A DNA stretch of 64,000 nt from positions 1 through 64,000 of the forward strand of contig CATXWM010000003.1 in NCBI GenBank assembly GCA_958403205.1. Reading direction: 5' to 3'. The stretch is from an uncultured Collinsella sp. (GTDB taxonomy: Bacteria > Actinomycetota > Coriobacteriia > Coriobacteriales > Coriobacteriaceae). The notes under the pieces were generated by a model, which was not told where the DNA came from, did not search any database, and was given only the letters and a program-made list of their open reading frames with translations. The position numbers were made by a program, and so were the translations under genes. Below are positions 1-6,904 of this stretch, one piece after another. Each line of letters begins with the position of its first letter. Within the stretch, counting starts at the first letter, position 1.

Positions 1-39
1 GGTGCGGGAACGGCCTATTTGCTCAATGTGTTCGGCTGA
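1..39 (+). CDS. C-terminal end of an unidentified protein (partial)
   Basis: In frame 1 the first 12 codons read GAGTAYLLNVFG and then hit TGA. The hydrophobic, glycine-rich end would suit the tail of a membrane protein, but the fragment is too short to name and could be chance. The following 170 bases hold no clear gene. Confidence 0.25.
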   Translation, partial: GAGTAYLLNVFG

Positions 40-213
40 GATCGGAAATCAACCGAAGTGAACTTTTTGGCACTAAAATTGAATATTAGCCCTGTTGACC
101 GCGGGTGTTCTTTTTGCTAACACGCCATGCGGACACGTGCGATTACTACGACACTCCAAAACCACAGTCTGTTCGCTTTACAATATGCAAACATGCGTTC
201 GATAATAGGAGGC

Positions 214-552
214 ATGGAATATCGACAGACAGACGGCAAAACTCGGCGCGTACACAAGCAGTATGTGGACGTCGTGGCTCGCATCCTCGCGGGCGGACAA
301 GTCGTGCCGGTCACCGTCTGCTGGGTCGACGGCCGTTGTTTTACAATCGATGAAATTATCTCGACCACCGGGTTTGGCCTGACGGTCCACGGCATCCGTA
401 CGGCGACCTATAAGGTGCGTTTTGGCGGGCACGCGACCGAGTTGTATCTGGAGGACCAGACGCGCGAGCGGGCGGACGGCTCGCAGGCACACGTGATGCG
501 TTGGTGGGTCTGGGCCTTTGATCGCACGCTCGAGGGCGAGCGCCGTAGGTAA
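214..552 (+). CDS. conserved-looking hypothetical protein
   Basis: A protein of about 112 residues that I do not recognise with certainty. It starts MEYRQTDGK, has a basic N-terminus and then a beta-rich stretch with many Trp, Val and Arg residues (VPVTVCWVDGR, RWWVWAFDR). That pattern recalls small single-domain DUF6504-like proteins, but I would not assign a family. An AGGAGG lies directly before the ATG, closer than usual. An upstream in-frame ATG at 193 has no ribosome site, so the start is uncertain. The BI-1 gene follows after 84 bases on the same strand. Confidence 0.6.
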   Translation: MEYRQTDGKTRRVHKQYVDVVARILAGGQVVPVTVCWVDGRCFTIDEIISTTGFGLTVHGIRTATYKVRFGGHATELYLEDQTRERADGSQAHVMRWWVWAFDRTLEGERRR

Positions 553-636
553 GGACGTACGGCATTCGGGTACAATGACAGGAATCTTGTCATCTGCTGC
601 GCCGTCTTTCACGGCACTTTTTGAAAGGACGAACCT

Positions 637-1332
637 ATGAACGATATCCAGGGCTATCAGAACGGCCCCGTCGAGAGCGGCGCAAGCCGCGCCAAGGAGA
701 TGTCGCCGCGCGCGTACAATCTTGCCATGTCTGCCCTCATCTTCTTGGGCTTTTGCGCCATGGGCGCCGGCGCCTACTTTACGAGCACCATGTCGTTTGC
801 GCGCATGATGATGAGCGGTGCCGCCTTGCCGCTGGTCTTTGGCTCGTTTATTTTGACCATCGTCGGCATGGTCATGATGTCGGCTGCCGCTAGCAAGCAG
901 TCCGTAGGCCTGTCCCTTGTGGGCTACGTAATCTTTGCGAGTACCTTTGGCCTGACCGCGTCGTTTGGCCTTGCCAACTACGACCTGCCCACCATCAACA
1001 CTGCCTTTATCGTCACGGCCGCCATCACCTTTGTCTTTGGCGCCTTGGGCGTGACGTTCCCCAAGTTTTTCCAGCGCGTATATGGCATCGGTTTTGGCAT
1101 TCTGCTCGCCACTATTCTGGTTGAGATCGTGCTGATGTTCATGGGCATCTCGCAGACCATCACCGATCTGATCGTGATCGTGGTGTTCGCCGGCTTTATT
1201 GGCTACGACACCTATGTTGCCACGACGGTGCCGCCTACGCTGCCCAACGCCGTGCTCATGGCGTCCAATCTGTTCGTGGACATTATCAACGTGTTCCTGC
1301 GCATCCTGAACATCCTTGGCCGTCGCGACTAG
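637..1332 (+). CDS. Bax inhibitor-1 (BI-1/YccA) family membrane protein
   Basis: A 231-residue integral membrane protein with about seven hydrophobic segments and a short polar N-terminus of about 25 residues. The C-terminal half carries the family pattern: a GYDTY segment near residue 192, then a helix with a conserved Asp (NLFVDIINVFLRIL) ending in GRRD. Family members act as membrane channels linked to stress and calcium or proton leak; the bacterial role is not settled. The ribosome site AAAGGACG precedes the ATG. The gene appears monocistronic, with a hairpin terminator 50 bases downstream. Confidence 0.9.
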   Translation: MNDIQGYQNGPVESGASRAKEMSPRAYNLAMSALIFLGFCAMGAGAYFTSTMSFARMMMSGAALPLVFGSFILTIVGMVMMSAAASKQSVGLSLVGYVIFASTFGLTASFGLANYDLPTINTAFIVTAAITFVFGALGVTFPKFFQRVYGIGFGILLATILVEIVLMFMGISQTITDLIVIVVFAGFIGYDTYVATTVPPTLPNAVLMASNLFVDIINVFLRILNILGRRD

Positions 1333-1378
1333 TGGCGAATTGCGGCGGTGCTTGCCGTGCGTGTAAATCGATGCGAAA

Positions 1379-1404
1379 GGCGGTCCTTCGGGGCCGTCTT
1401 TTTT
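1379..1404 (+). terminator. intrinsic terminator after the BI-1 gene
   Basis: An 8-bp stem (with G-U pairs) closes a UUCG tetraloop and is followed by six Ts. Confidence 0.85.
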
Positions 1405-1469
1405 GTACGCGGCGGGGTATCATGGATGGGAAAAGCCGATAGCGGCAGCGACAGGAAAGGTGACCACGT

Positions 1470-2582
1470 ATGGCAGACGTCGACAACAGGAACCGTAACC
1501 GCAGGTCCAACCGAACGGGTCAGCCCAATCCCAAGCGCGAGGCGCGTGCCAAGGCCGCCGAGTGCCATGTGGCGGCTATGTCCGAGGCCTGCGCCAAGGA
1601 CATCGAGCGTTCGCTTGCCGGCGTGTGCGAGTTCGATGGTATGCCTGCCGGTTTTGTCGCGGCGATGAAGGTCAAGGCCCAGGTGGCTGCTGCTGCCGAG
1701 GAGCAGGTTGCCGAGGAGCCCGAGGCCGCCGAGGTCGAGGCTGCAGTCGATACCGAGGTGGCGCCCGAGCCCGTCGAGGAGGCCGCCGAAGCCGAGTCCG
1801 AGCCCGCCGAGGAGCCCGCTGCGGCCCTGCCCGAGGTCACCGTGCTCGACGCCTCTGCCACGCAGGCCATTCTGGATAACGGCCGAGGCTACGCGCAATT
1901 CTGCGACATGGCCGTACTCGCCTTTGCCTCGTTCACCAACCCGGGCGGCGGCTACATCCAGGGCTATCTGGGTCAGGAGGCCACGCTCTGTGCCGATTCG
2001 TATCTGTACAACGTTCTCGATAAGCAGCGCAAATGGTACGGCGAGAACCGTCGCCGTAATATCAACTGCGAGCTTTACCGCAACCGTGCGCTGGTGGTGC
2101 CCGCGGTGCGCTTCGACCGCAACCACGTGCATGCGTATGCCGACGTGATCGTGGCCGCCGCGCCCAACGCCAAGCGCGCTCGCCAGGAGTATCGCGTGGG
2201 TGACGATGCCTTGCTGGACGCCCTGCGCGATCGCATCCGCTTTGTGCTTGCCATCTGCGACGAGCTGGGTCGCGAGAAGCTCGTGCTGGGCGCTTGGGGC
2301 TGCGACAACAACGGCTTTGACGCCGAGGCCGTGGCCGAGCTCTTCCGCAAGGAGCTCGCATCGGGCGACTTTAAGGTCAAGCAGGTCTTTTTTGCCGTAC
2401 CCTCTACGCGCTGGGACGAAGATTTTGCCAAGTTCGAGCACGTGCTGGCAAACTTCCCCGAGCGCAACGAGGAGTCCTATGCCCAGGTTGCCGCTCGCGC
2501 TGCGGCTGCCCGCGCCGCCGAGCAGGCCCAGGCTGCCGCCGAGGACGATGAAGACGATGACGATTGGCGCAAGTACCTGTAA
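1470..2582 (+). CDS. TIGR02452 family (PARG-like macrodomain) protein
   Basis: A 370-residue protein. Residues 1-65 are basic and polar; about 68-125 are an Ala/Glu/Pro-rich low-complexity linker; about 130-340 form the catalytic-type domain. The core has FTNPGGGYIQGYLGQEATLC, matching the GGG-x(6-8)-QEE loop of microbial poly(ADP-ribose) glycohydrolases, and LGAWGCDNNGFD typical of TIGR02452. The second Glu of QEE, which is catalytic in characterised PARGs, is Ala here, so hydrolysis may be lost. A very acidic tail (EDDEDDDDW) ends the protein. It is probably a lone ADP-ribose-binding or processing protein of unknown substrate. Confidence 0.8.
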   Translation: MADVDNRNRNRRSNRTGQPNPKREARAKAAECHVAAMSEACAKDIERSLAGVCEFDGMPAGFVAAMKVKAQVAAAAEEQVAEEPEAAEVEAAVDTEVAPEPVEEAAEAESEPAEEPAAALPEVTVLDASATQAILDNGRGYAQFCDMAVLAFASFTNPGGGYIQGYLGQEATLCADSYLYNVLDKQRKWYGENRRRNINCELYRNRALVVPAVRFDRNHVHAYADVIVAAAPNAKRARQEYRVGDDALLDALRDRIRFVLAICDELGREKLVLGAWGCDNNGFDAEAVAELFRKELASGDFKVKQVFFAVPSTRWDEDFAKFEHVLANFPERNEESYAQVAARAAAARAAEQAQAAAEDDEDDDDWRKYL

Positions 2583-2610
2583 TCGGTGTGTGCTGACAGA
2601 TAGGTCGATC

Positions 2611-2647
2611 CGGCGGGAGAGACTGCTCCCGCCGACTTTTTCTTTTT
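2611..2647 (+). terminator. intrinsic terminator
   Basis: A 9-bp perfect stem (CGGCGGGAG with CTCCCGCCG), 6-nt loop, then a T-rich tract. Confidence 0.85.
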
Positions 2648-2666
2648 ACTAGAGGAAGGGCTTACG

Positions 2667-3326
2667 ATGAAAAACGTTCTGTGCTTTGGCGACAGTAATA
2701 CCTACGGCTATGATCCGGCGGGCATGCGCGACGGCACCGCGGTACGCTATGCGCACGATGTGCGCTGGTGCGGTGTGGCCCAGCGCGACCTGGGCGAGGG
2801 CTGGCACGTGATTGAGGAAGGCCTCAACGGCCGCACGACGGTACGCGACGACATGTGCCATCTGGACACTAATCTCAACGGCATCCGCGCGTTGCCGATG
2901 CTGCTCGAGGCTCATAAGCCGCTGGATGCGATCGTGATTATGCTGGGCACCAACGACTGCAAGACGGTCTTTAGCGTGGGGGCTGCCGATATCGCTGACG
3001 GTGCCATGGCGCTGATTCGCACCGTCCGTGCGTTTCCCTGGACCGAAGCCGCGCCCTGCCCGCGTATTCTGCTGATGGCGCCTATCAAGATTAAACCGCA
3101 GATCGCCGATGTGTACATGACCGACTTTGACGAGCGCTCCGTCGAGGCCTCGGAGCATTTTGCCGAATACTATGCGTATGCTGCTAAACAGTTTGGCTGC
3201 GACTTTTTGAATGCCGCTGATTTTGCCGAGCCGGGCGATATCGATTATCTGCACATGATGCCCGAAAGCCACGAGAGCCTGGGCCACGCCGTGGCAGCCA
3301 AGCTCCAAGAGATGCTCGGTGAGTAG
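2667..3326 (+). CDS. SGNH/GDSL hydrolase (arylesterase-like)
   Basis: A 219-residue cytosolic esterase or acyltransferase with no signal peptide. All SGNH blocks are visible: GDSNT at residues 8-12 (nucleophile Ser), the block II Gly in EGLNGRTT, GTND near residue 93, and a C-terminal Asp/His pair in DIDYLHM. Order and spacing resemble the mycobacterial MsAcT-type arylesterases. The substrate cannot be read from sequence. The ribosome site AGAGGAAGG lies 8 bases before the ATG. It is flanked by terminators and so is likely a single-gene unit. Confidence 0.88.
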   Translation: MKNVLCFGDSNTYGYDPAGMRDGTAVRYAHDVRWCGVAQRDLGEGWHVIEEGLNGRTTVRDDMCHLDTNLNGIRALPMLLEAHKPLDAIVIMLGTNDCKTVFSVGAADIADGAMALIRTVRAFPWTEAAPCPRILLMAPIKIKPQIADVYMTDFDERSVEASEHFAEYYAYAAKQFGCDFLNAADFAEPGDIDYLHMMPESHESLGHAVAAKLQEMLGE

Positions 3327-3335
3327 CGCGACCCC

Positions 3336-3372
3336 AAGCCACCACAGAAGTTCCCCTTGTGGTGGCTTGTTT
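3336..3372 (+). terminator. hairpin terminator after the esterase
   Basis: A 10-bp perfect stem (AAGCCACCAC with GTGGTGGCTT) and a 13-nt loop, followed by a short T-rich run. Confidence 0.7.
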
Positions 3373-3382
3373 CGTTGCTTTG

Positions 3383-3517
3383 TCTCGATCTGTAACATCT
3401 AGGGTCGATTTCGCCGAGTTGCTGTTACAGATTGAGATTTTCGTTTCAGCGGAATTTGAATGTCTCAATCTATAACAGGTGGGCCGAAAAATGGACTCTA
3501 ACTGTTACAGATCGAGA
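3383..3517. repeat. four 15-bp repeats in alternating orientation at exact 40-bp pitch
   Basis: Copies at 3383, 3463 (forward, TCTCRATCTRTAACA) and 3423, 3503 (reverse complement, TGTTACAGATYGAGA). Each is 15 bp and each spacer is exactly 25 bp, while spacer sequences differ. Forward and reverse copies pair as two hairpins. The alternating orientation argues against CRISPR. It could be a paired regulator-binding array or a dispersed REP-like element. It lies in host DNA just outside attL. Confidence 0.8.
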
Positions 3518-3527
3518 TGTTTGTGGG

Positions 3528-3570
3528 AACCACCGCAAGGGTGCCTGTCCCCTTTGCGGTGGTTTTGGAC
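3528..3570. terminator. strong hairpin, probable original thiD-side terminator
   Basis: Arms ACCACCGCAA and TTGCGGTGGT plus a GGG/CCC extension with a bulge, then TTTT on the + strand. Before integration this would have lain just downstream of thiD, so it may have served convergent transcripts. The current role is unclear. Confidence 0.55.
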
Positions 3571-3580
3571 TACGAATCTT

Positions 3581-3592
3581 AATACTGCCACA
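3581..3592. other. attL core
   Basis: AATACTGCCACA, identical to 39421-39432. Joining host sequence left of this copy to the right-hand copy restores a thiD end reading Trp-Gln-Tyr-TAA. Confidence 0.85.
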
Positions 3593-3628
3593 ACTAACGG
3601 CGCGCCATCTACCTGCGGCTTTGCGGGT

Positions 3629-3642
3629 GAATATCCTAACTT
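3629..3642 (+). promoter_or_regulatory. candidate integrase arm-type site (left)
   Basis: GAATATCCTAACTT; the first 11 bases recur in direct orientation near the right end (39312-39325). A repeat of this size just inside both att cores fits an integrase arm-binding site. It overlaps the integrase stop codon. Confidence 0.45.
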
Positions 3643-4763
3643 ATCCCAAGCGCGTCGAAGGCGGCGCGGACGACCTGCTCGGCGGTGGGGCGGATGTAGT
3701 GCCGTCCCGACACGCCGGGAAGGGCGTGGCCCATCAGCATCTCGATGAGGTCCCACGGCAGGCGAAGCTCGACCTCCGCTATCGTACGCCATGAGTTGCG
3801 GAGGTTCGACCACGGGATGTGCTCGATGCCGCGGGCGGCGCAGAGTTTCCGCCAGCGGTTGTTGCAAATGCTCCGGTTCATGGGCAGCCCGTCGCCCCGG
3901 TCGCTCAGCCATTCGCGGCCCTCGGCGGCGCGCGAGGCCGCTATCTCGACGAGGCGGTCGGCGGCCTGCGGTAGGATCACGACGGTACGGGCGGACTTGG
4001 TGGTCTTGAGGGCGCCCACCGGCTCGGTGCCGGACTGCTGCATCTGGCGGCAGATGTCGGCGGAGGCGAGGACGGTGCCGGAGCGCTCCCAGCGCAGCAC
4101 CTCCTCGGTGCGCACGCCCAGCGACTCGCCTGAGCGGCAGGAGCCGAAGCACGCGAGGATGAACGCGGGCTCCAGGGGGTTGCCGCGCAGTGCGTCGAGG
4201 ACGCCCAGGGCCTCGTCGAGGGTATAGACGCGCTTTGAGCGCTCGCGGGTCTTGCGGGTGGGCATGGTGTACCTGACGCTGGCGGCGAACGGGTCGAGCG
4301 GCAGGCGGATGAAGGTCGAGACGCAGGCGTAGACCTTGCGCAGGGTGAGCAGGGCGGTGTCGGCGGTGGCGGCGGGCAGCGTCAGCAGCCAGTCCTGCAG
4401 CTCGACGGCGCGGAGCTGGTCGACGGGCGCCTGCCCCCATCGGGGGCCGACGTAGTTTCTCCACGAGCGCAGCACGAGGTCGCGGGTGTTGGGGGCAAGG
4501 GTCCCCGCCTCGACCTGTGCGGCCATCTTGGGGACGAGCCACGTCTCGTAGGCCTTGGCTATGGTGGGCACGGGGGCGTCGTCGGCGTGCTCTACGTGGA
4601 TGCGGTCCAGCTCCGCGCACGCCTCGCGGTAGGTGCCGTACACGGTCTTGGTCTTGCGCCTGCGGCCCTGCGGCGTGTTCTGCATCCAGCGCAGGACGTA
4701 CTTCTTGCCGCGCCTCATCTCGGTCACGGAGCCCCAGACGCGGCGGCGCTGCTTCTTTGTCAT
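3636..4763 (-). CDS. int: phage tyrosine integrase
   Basis: A 375-residue site-specific recombinase. Residues about 1-60 are basic (arm binding), about 65-165 are the SAM-like core-binding domain, and about 180-370 the catalytic domain. Visible active-site residues are R210 (GSCRSGE), K256, R322 (SNLRNSW), H346 (LMGHA) and Tyr356 (RHYIRP). The usual box II His before R322 reads Ser and the one after it Asn, a tolerated variation in some integrases. It sits directly against attL, transcribed away from the repressor, and should catalyse integration at the 3' end of thiD and excision with an excisionase. Confidence 0.95.
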   Translation of the reverse strand: MTKKQRRRVWGSVTEMRRGKKYVLRWMQNTPQGRRRKTKTVYGTYREACAELDRIHVEHADDAPVPTIAKAYETWLVPKMAAQVEAGTLAPNTRDLVLRSWRNYVGPRWGQAPVDQLRAVELQDWLLTLPAATADTALLTLRKVYACVSTFIRLPLDPFAASVRYTMPTRKTRERSKRVYTLDEALGVLDALRGNPLEPAFILACFGSCRSGESLGVRTEEVLRWERSGTVLASADICRQMQQSGTEPVGALKTTKSARTVVILPQAADRLVEIAASRAAEGREWLSDRGDGLPMNRSICNNRWRKLCAARGIEHIPWSNLRNSWRTIAEVELRLPWDLIEMLMGHALPGVSGRHYIRPTAEQVVRAAFDALGIS

Positions 4764-4769
4764 ATAATC

Positions 4770-4903
4770 AGATCCGTTCAGATCGCGGGCATATTCTCCG
4801 TTTCGCCCGGTTCTGACTCCGGCCCCGTCTCACGTTCCAAAGTGCAGGGGCCGTCTCCTTAGTCTCGGGACCGCGGCATCAGCCTGCGGTCCCGAGATTT
4901 TTT
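4770..4903 (+). ncRNA. candidate phage small RNA on the + strand
   Basis: This gap between two leftward genes has a consensus TATAAT at 4763-4768, a hairpin with GGCCCC (4821-4826) and GGGGCC (4847-4852) arms, and a textbook + strand terminator at 4863-4903. No + strand reading frame explains the terminator. I see no good -35 box, so the promoter is the weak point. A transcript of about 130 nt is inferred. Confidence 0.4.
4863..4903 (+). terminator. perfect 12-bp hairpin terminator on the + strand
   Basis: TCTCGGGACCGC pairs fully with GCGGTCCCGAGA around an 11-nt loop, followed by TTTTTT. Both neighbouring genes are on the other strand. Confidence 0.85.
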
Positions 4904-4916
4904 GCTTTCATGGGCA

Positions 4917-5405
4917 TCACCTCCCTGCGATGAGCTGTGTGACGATTGAGCCGATGACTGCGCCTATCACGGCTATGAGTATTTCCCTGGCGAACTGACC
5001 GCGTCCATGCTGTCGCTGCCGCCTTGCCCACGCTTCACGCCTCTTGAGGTATTCGGCCTTGTCGGATGCGTAGGACTTCCCCTTGGGAGTTATCTCCCAT
5101 CTAGCGTATTGCCGGAAGTAAAAGGTCAGGTCGCTGATATAGCCAAGTCTCTCTAGCTCGTTGGCATCGTCCTCGCTGTCGAAGCCGTCGTCGTCGACCA
5201 TCTTCGCCAGTGTCACCTCGAGGCCGGGCGGCAACGGGGCGAAGCCGTACGGGTCGGAATAGCTCGAGAAGTCCGGCTCCTTCTTGAAAGGGTTTTCGAT
5301 ATGAAGCACGACATTCCTCTCTACAGATACCTGCTTGACGCCCTTGTCGGCTTTCTTATCGGCCACGTCGTGACCTGCGTGCTGCTCGGGGTCTACTAAA
5401 GACAT
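4917..5405 (-). CDS. hypothetical prophage protein with C-terminal membrane anchor
   Basis: A 162-residue protein I cannot assign. It is polar and acidic at the N-terminus, with a winged-helix-like middle (YARWEITPKGKSYASDKAEY near residues 100-120). A basic helix leads into one C-terminal transmembrane segment (EILIAVIGAVIGSIVTQLI). It lies downstream of the repressor and upstream of the integrase, the lysogeny-expressed strand. Tail-anchored proteins here are often lysogenic-conversion or superinfection-exclusion factors; that role is inferred from position only. Confidence 0.7.
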   Translation of the reverse strand: MSLVDPEQHAGHDVADKKADKGVKQVSVERNVVLHIENPFKKEPDFSSYSDPYGFAPLPPGLEVTLAKMVDDDGFDSEDDANELERLGYISDLTFYFRQYARWEITPKGKSYASDKAEYLKRREAWARRQRQHGRGQFAREILIAVIGAVIGSIVTQLIAGR

Positions 5406-5436
5406 CGAATTCGACGCCTTTGAAATCGGCGCCCCT

Positions 5437-6060
5437 CTAGCCCCTCTCGTCCCGCTCGCCCATGTACCAGACCACGCGGCCCTTGCAGACCACGGGCTCG
5501 TCGCCCGGCCCGGCGAGGATGTCGTCGTACTCGCCGCTGTGGCTGTCCGCCGTGAGCATCACGGTCGAGCGGCCCCGGGTGTAGTTGCGCACCACGGCGC
5601 CGTAGTCGGACGTCTCGGCGAGCACCGGCTGGCCGTTGACCGGCTCCATGTCGGGGTCGACGAGCAGCAGGGCGTCGTGGGGGAAACGGTTGTCCATGCA
5701 GCCTCCCTGCGCGTGGACCATGAAGCCGCGCGGGTGCGCGTCGGCGATGGAGGCGGGGACCTCGACCTCGTCGGCGAGGCTGCCCTCGTCGCACGGCTCG
5801 CCCATGTGCGCGAAGCCCAGCAGGGGGACCATGCGCGAGGTGCCGCTGATGGCGGCCTCGGCGGCGTCCTCTCCCATGAGGTCGGCTACCGTGGTATCGA
5901 AAAGCTCGGCGAGTTGCTCAAGGTTCGCTTTTCTCGGCATCGACTTCTCGGATTCCCACTGGCCGATGGCAACTCGTGATACATCGAGTTTGTCGGCTAT
6001 TTCCTGCTGGGTCAGTCCAGCTCTACTTCTGAGCCGGCGAAGGTTTTTACCGATTTCCAT
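5437..6060 (-). CDS. CI-like repressor: XRE helix-turn-helix plus degenerate S24 domain
   Basis: A 207-residue lysogeny repressor. Residues 1-60 are an XRE-type DNA-binding domain (LTQQEIADKLDVSRVAIGQW) and 77-200 a LexA/CI S24 domain. Compared with LexA, the three self-cleavage positions are all changed: the Ala-Gly scissile bond reads Met86-Gly87, the Ser nucleophile is Cys121 (GGCMDN) and the catalytic Lys is Arg158 (AVVRNY). Dimerisation should remain, but RecA-stimulated self-cleavage looks lost. It faces a cro-like gene across an operator-rich gap, as in lambdoid switches. Confidence 0.9.
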   Translation of the reverse strand: MEIGKNLRRLRSRAGLTQQEIADKLDVSRVAIGQWESEKSMPRKANLEQLAELFDTTVADLMGEDAAEAAISGTSRMVPLLGFAHMGEPCDEGSLADEVEVPASIADAHPRGFMVHAQGGCMDNRFPHDALLLVDPDMEPVNGQPVLAETSDYGAVVRNYTRGRSTVMLTADSHSGEYDDILAGPGDEPVVCKGRVVWYMGERDERG

Positions 6061-6101
6061 GGGCCTCTCCTTGCCTATGTATAACTTTACTTATCATTTT
6101 A

Positions 6102-6131
6102 GAAAAGAAAACTTTTCATTCTAGAAAAGTT
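6102..6131. promoter_or_regulatory. repressor/Cro operator cluster
   Basis: An inverted repeat AACTTTTC-6-GAAAAGTT (6110-6131) overlaps a second pair GAAAAG-4-CTTTTC (6102-6117), giving three half-sites about 10-12 bp apart. They lie between the divergent repressor and cro-like genes, just upstream of the rightward promoter. A leftward -10 (TATACA on the minus strand, near 6078) would be covered too. Confidence 0.6.
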
Positions 6132-6135
6132 TTTG

Positions 6136-6164
6136 TTTACACGATGCAAAGAAAGACTTACTAT
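6136..6164 (+). promoter_or_regulatory. PR-like early promoter
   Basis: TTTACA (6136-6141), a 17-base spacer and TACTAT (6159-6164), 5 bases after the operator repeat and 27 bases before the cro-like start codon. Confidence 0.7.
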
Positions 6165-6190
6165 TAGTTCAGCAAGAGAGAGGAGGCCAC

Positions 6191-6388
6191 TTGAACACCC
6201 TGCGAGATGTTCGCGAGAGCAAAGGGGTTAAGAAAGTCGCAGTTCAGCGGATGTTGGGAGTTAGCCAACCGACCTATGACCGTTACGAGCTTTATCCCGG
6301 AGAGATGCGAGCCAAGGACCTCGAAAGGGTCCTGACGTTCCTCGGCATCACTCGCGACGATATTTTTTTGGCAACAGAGGAAAGTTAA
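6191..6388 (+). CDS. Cro-like helix-turn-helix protein
   Basis: A 65-residue protein starting at TTG after the strong ribosome site AGGAGG. The helix-turn-helix (KKVAVQRMLGVSQPTYDRYE, residues 14-33) recognises operators in XRE proteins. A short C-terminal helix follows (DLERVLTFLGITRDDIF). As first gene of the rightward early operon, opposite a CI-like repressor, it is the probable lytic-switch partner. It has no dimerisation domain of its own. Confidence 0.8.
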   Translation: MNTLRDVRESKGVKKVAVQRMLGVSQPTYDRYELYPGEMRAKDLERVLTFLGITRDDIFLATEES

Positions 6389-6417
6389 AGTTTGCATTTA
6401 ACGAAACGGAGGAAACC

Positions 6418-6528
6418 ATGAACGAGAACTTCATCGACATCGAGCTGGGCGGCTGGAACGTCCCCGAGGCCATCACGGTCGAGGCCGAGCCCGTCGAGGC
6501 CCGCGACTTTTCCGACTTCGAGCTGTAG
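6418..6528 (+). CDS. small acidic early peptide (36 aa)
   Basis: MNENFIDIELGG onward to DFSDFEL and TAG. The ribosome site ACGGAGGA is well placed. Very acidic with no cysteines. Function unknown; the codon pattern and tight packing between early genes support it being real. Confidence 0.6.
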   Translation: MNENFIDIELGGWNVPEAITVEAEPVEARDFSDFEL

Positions 6529-6539
6529 GGGAGGGCGAC

Positions 6540-6875
6540 ATGAACACCAAGAGGGAGAACATCCGGCACGGCCGCGGGAAGTCATTCGAGATCGAGGTCC
6601 CGCGCGGCTTCTCGGGCATCGAGGCCATCGTCAGCTGGTGCGACGACGGGGGCGGCTGGCACCGCTAGGCCTTCGAGTCGTTCCTCGACGCCCGCGGGCG
6701 CCTCGGCGACCTGATGCGCGGCGACGAGGCGACCATGTGCTTCGTCGAGCGCACGGTGGTGATGAACAGCATCGACGCCATCGACCCCGACATCCAGCCG
6801 GTGGAGGTCGGAATCGCAGCGGGAGAGTGGGTGCTCTATCTGCGCAAAGGGTCCCGGGATGAAGCCCGCGGCTAA
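6540..6875 (+). pseudogene. early hypothetical gene with internal amber stop
   Basis: A 111-codon frame from ATG at 6540 (ribosome site GGGAGGG) to TAA at 6873-6875 is broken by TAG at codon 43 (6666-6668). Downstream of the stop the frame continues with gene-like codon use (AFESFLDARGRLGDLMRG, then GEWVLYLRKGSRDEARG). It looks like one nonsense change in a small early gene. A 42-residue product, read-through, or a sequencing error are alternatives. Function unknown. Confidence 0.6.
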
Positions 6876-6904
6876 TTAACTTCACAAACGAAATGGAGGA
6901 AGAC

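Noticed and set aside
3383..3517. CRISPR-like array
   Set aside because: Only four 15-bp units, in alternating rather than direct orientation, 25-bp spacers and no cas genes.
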